Below are positions 38,529 to 38,594 of a stretch of DNA of 38,594 nt, in pieces (the first letter of the stretch is position 1; each line of letters begins with the position of its first letter). The notes below the pieces were generated by a model, which was given only the letters and a program-made list of their open reading frames with translations, had not been told where the DNA came from and searched no databases. The DNA comes from an uncultured Selenomonadaceae bacterium (GTDB lineage Bacteria > Bacillota > Negativicutes > Selenomonadales > Selenomonadaceae), in the NCBI GenBank assembly GCA_937902665.1, contig CALELM010000019.1, positions 1 to 38,594 on the forward strand. The letters run 5' to 3'. The position numbers and the translations under genes were made by a program.

Positions 38529-38594
38529 ATAACGAAGCGAAAGATGTCCTCTTCTTCAACAGCTTGCTGTAAGTGGGGGAAACCAAATTTTAAC
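38529..38594 (+). repeat. Copy F of the interspersed hairpin repeat (left part, cut by window edge)
   Basis: It starts ATAACGAAGC two bases after the helicase-nuclease stop codon and continues through the first stem (CCTCTT...AAGTGGGG with apical ACAGCTTGCTGT) to ATTTTAAC, where the window ends. Orientation is the same as in the other copies. Confidence 0.75.

Noticed and set aside
1..38594. tRNA, rRNA and other known RNA genes
   Set aside because: No cloverleaf or rRNA-like sequences were seen while reading both strands; a tRNAscan/Infernal run would settle it.

Overview
The window looks like chromosomal DNA of an anaerobic member of the Negativicutes (Selenomonas/Mitsuokella-like). That is inferred from roughly 50% G+C, strong Shine-Dalgarno sites, Firmicute-type gene order (yaaR-holB-yaaT-trmN6-rsmI-metG-tatD-yabE-like) and a lactate permease next to threonine ammonia-lyase. 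No 16S or other phylogenetic marker is present, so genus is a guess. No tRNA, rRNA, CRISPR array or complete insertion sequence was found.

Layout. 1-924 (minus): decayed RhuM-family gene. 1215-4092 (minus): L-lactate permease and threonine ammonia-lyase, each with its own promoter. 4247-5116 (plus): two UspA-type stress proteins. 5289-6056 (minus): unrecognised protein. 6057-6839: gene-poor region with repeats and two terminator-like hairpins. 6840-14261 (plus): phosphohexomutase, DEAD-box-type helicase, CNNM/CorC-type membrane protein, Tat-exported metallophosphatase, lipoprotein polysaccharide deacetylase and UbiX. 14294-19703 (minus): type I asparaginase followed by two paralogous membrane-bound SpoIIE-type phosphatases. 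20067-28911 (plus): a cysteine-cluster protein, then the conserved cluster for clamp loading (HolB), RNA maturation factor RicT/YaaT, tRNA and rRNA methylation (TrmN6, RsmI), methionyl-tRNA synthetase, TatD nuclease and a 3D-domain cell-wall protein. 29408-31543 (plus): a c-di-GMP protein with a degenerate GGDEF and an intact EAL domain. 31586-32020 (minus): small unrecognised protein. 32235-38526 (plus): an exported M48 metallopeptidase with TPRs whose 3' end overlaps by 119 nt a 1501-residue helicase carrying a Vsr-like nuclease fold at its C-terminus.

The least explained structure is an interspersed repeat of about 150 bp (copies or fragments at 1051, 5113, 6412, 19840, 24961 and 38529). 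It has terminal inverted repeats, several internal stem-loops whose pairing survives sequence change between copies, and a promoter-like pair with a constant 18-bp spacer at its right end. No transposase gene accompanies it. The helicase-nuclease is the best candidate for a defence or nucleic-acid-processing system. The remaining genes are mostly housekeeping.
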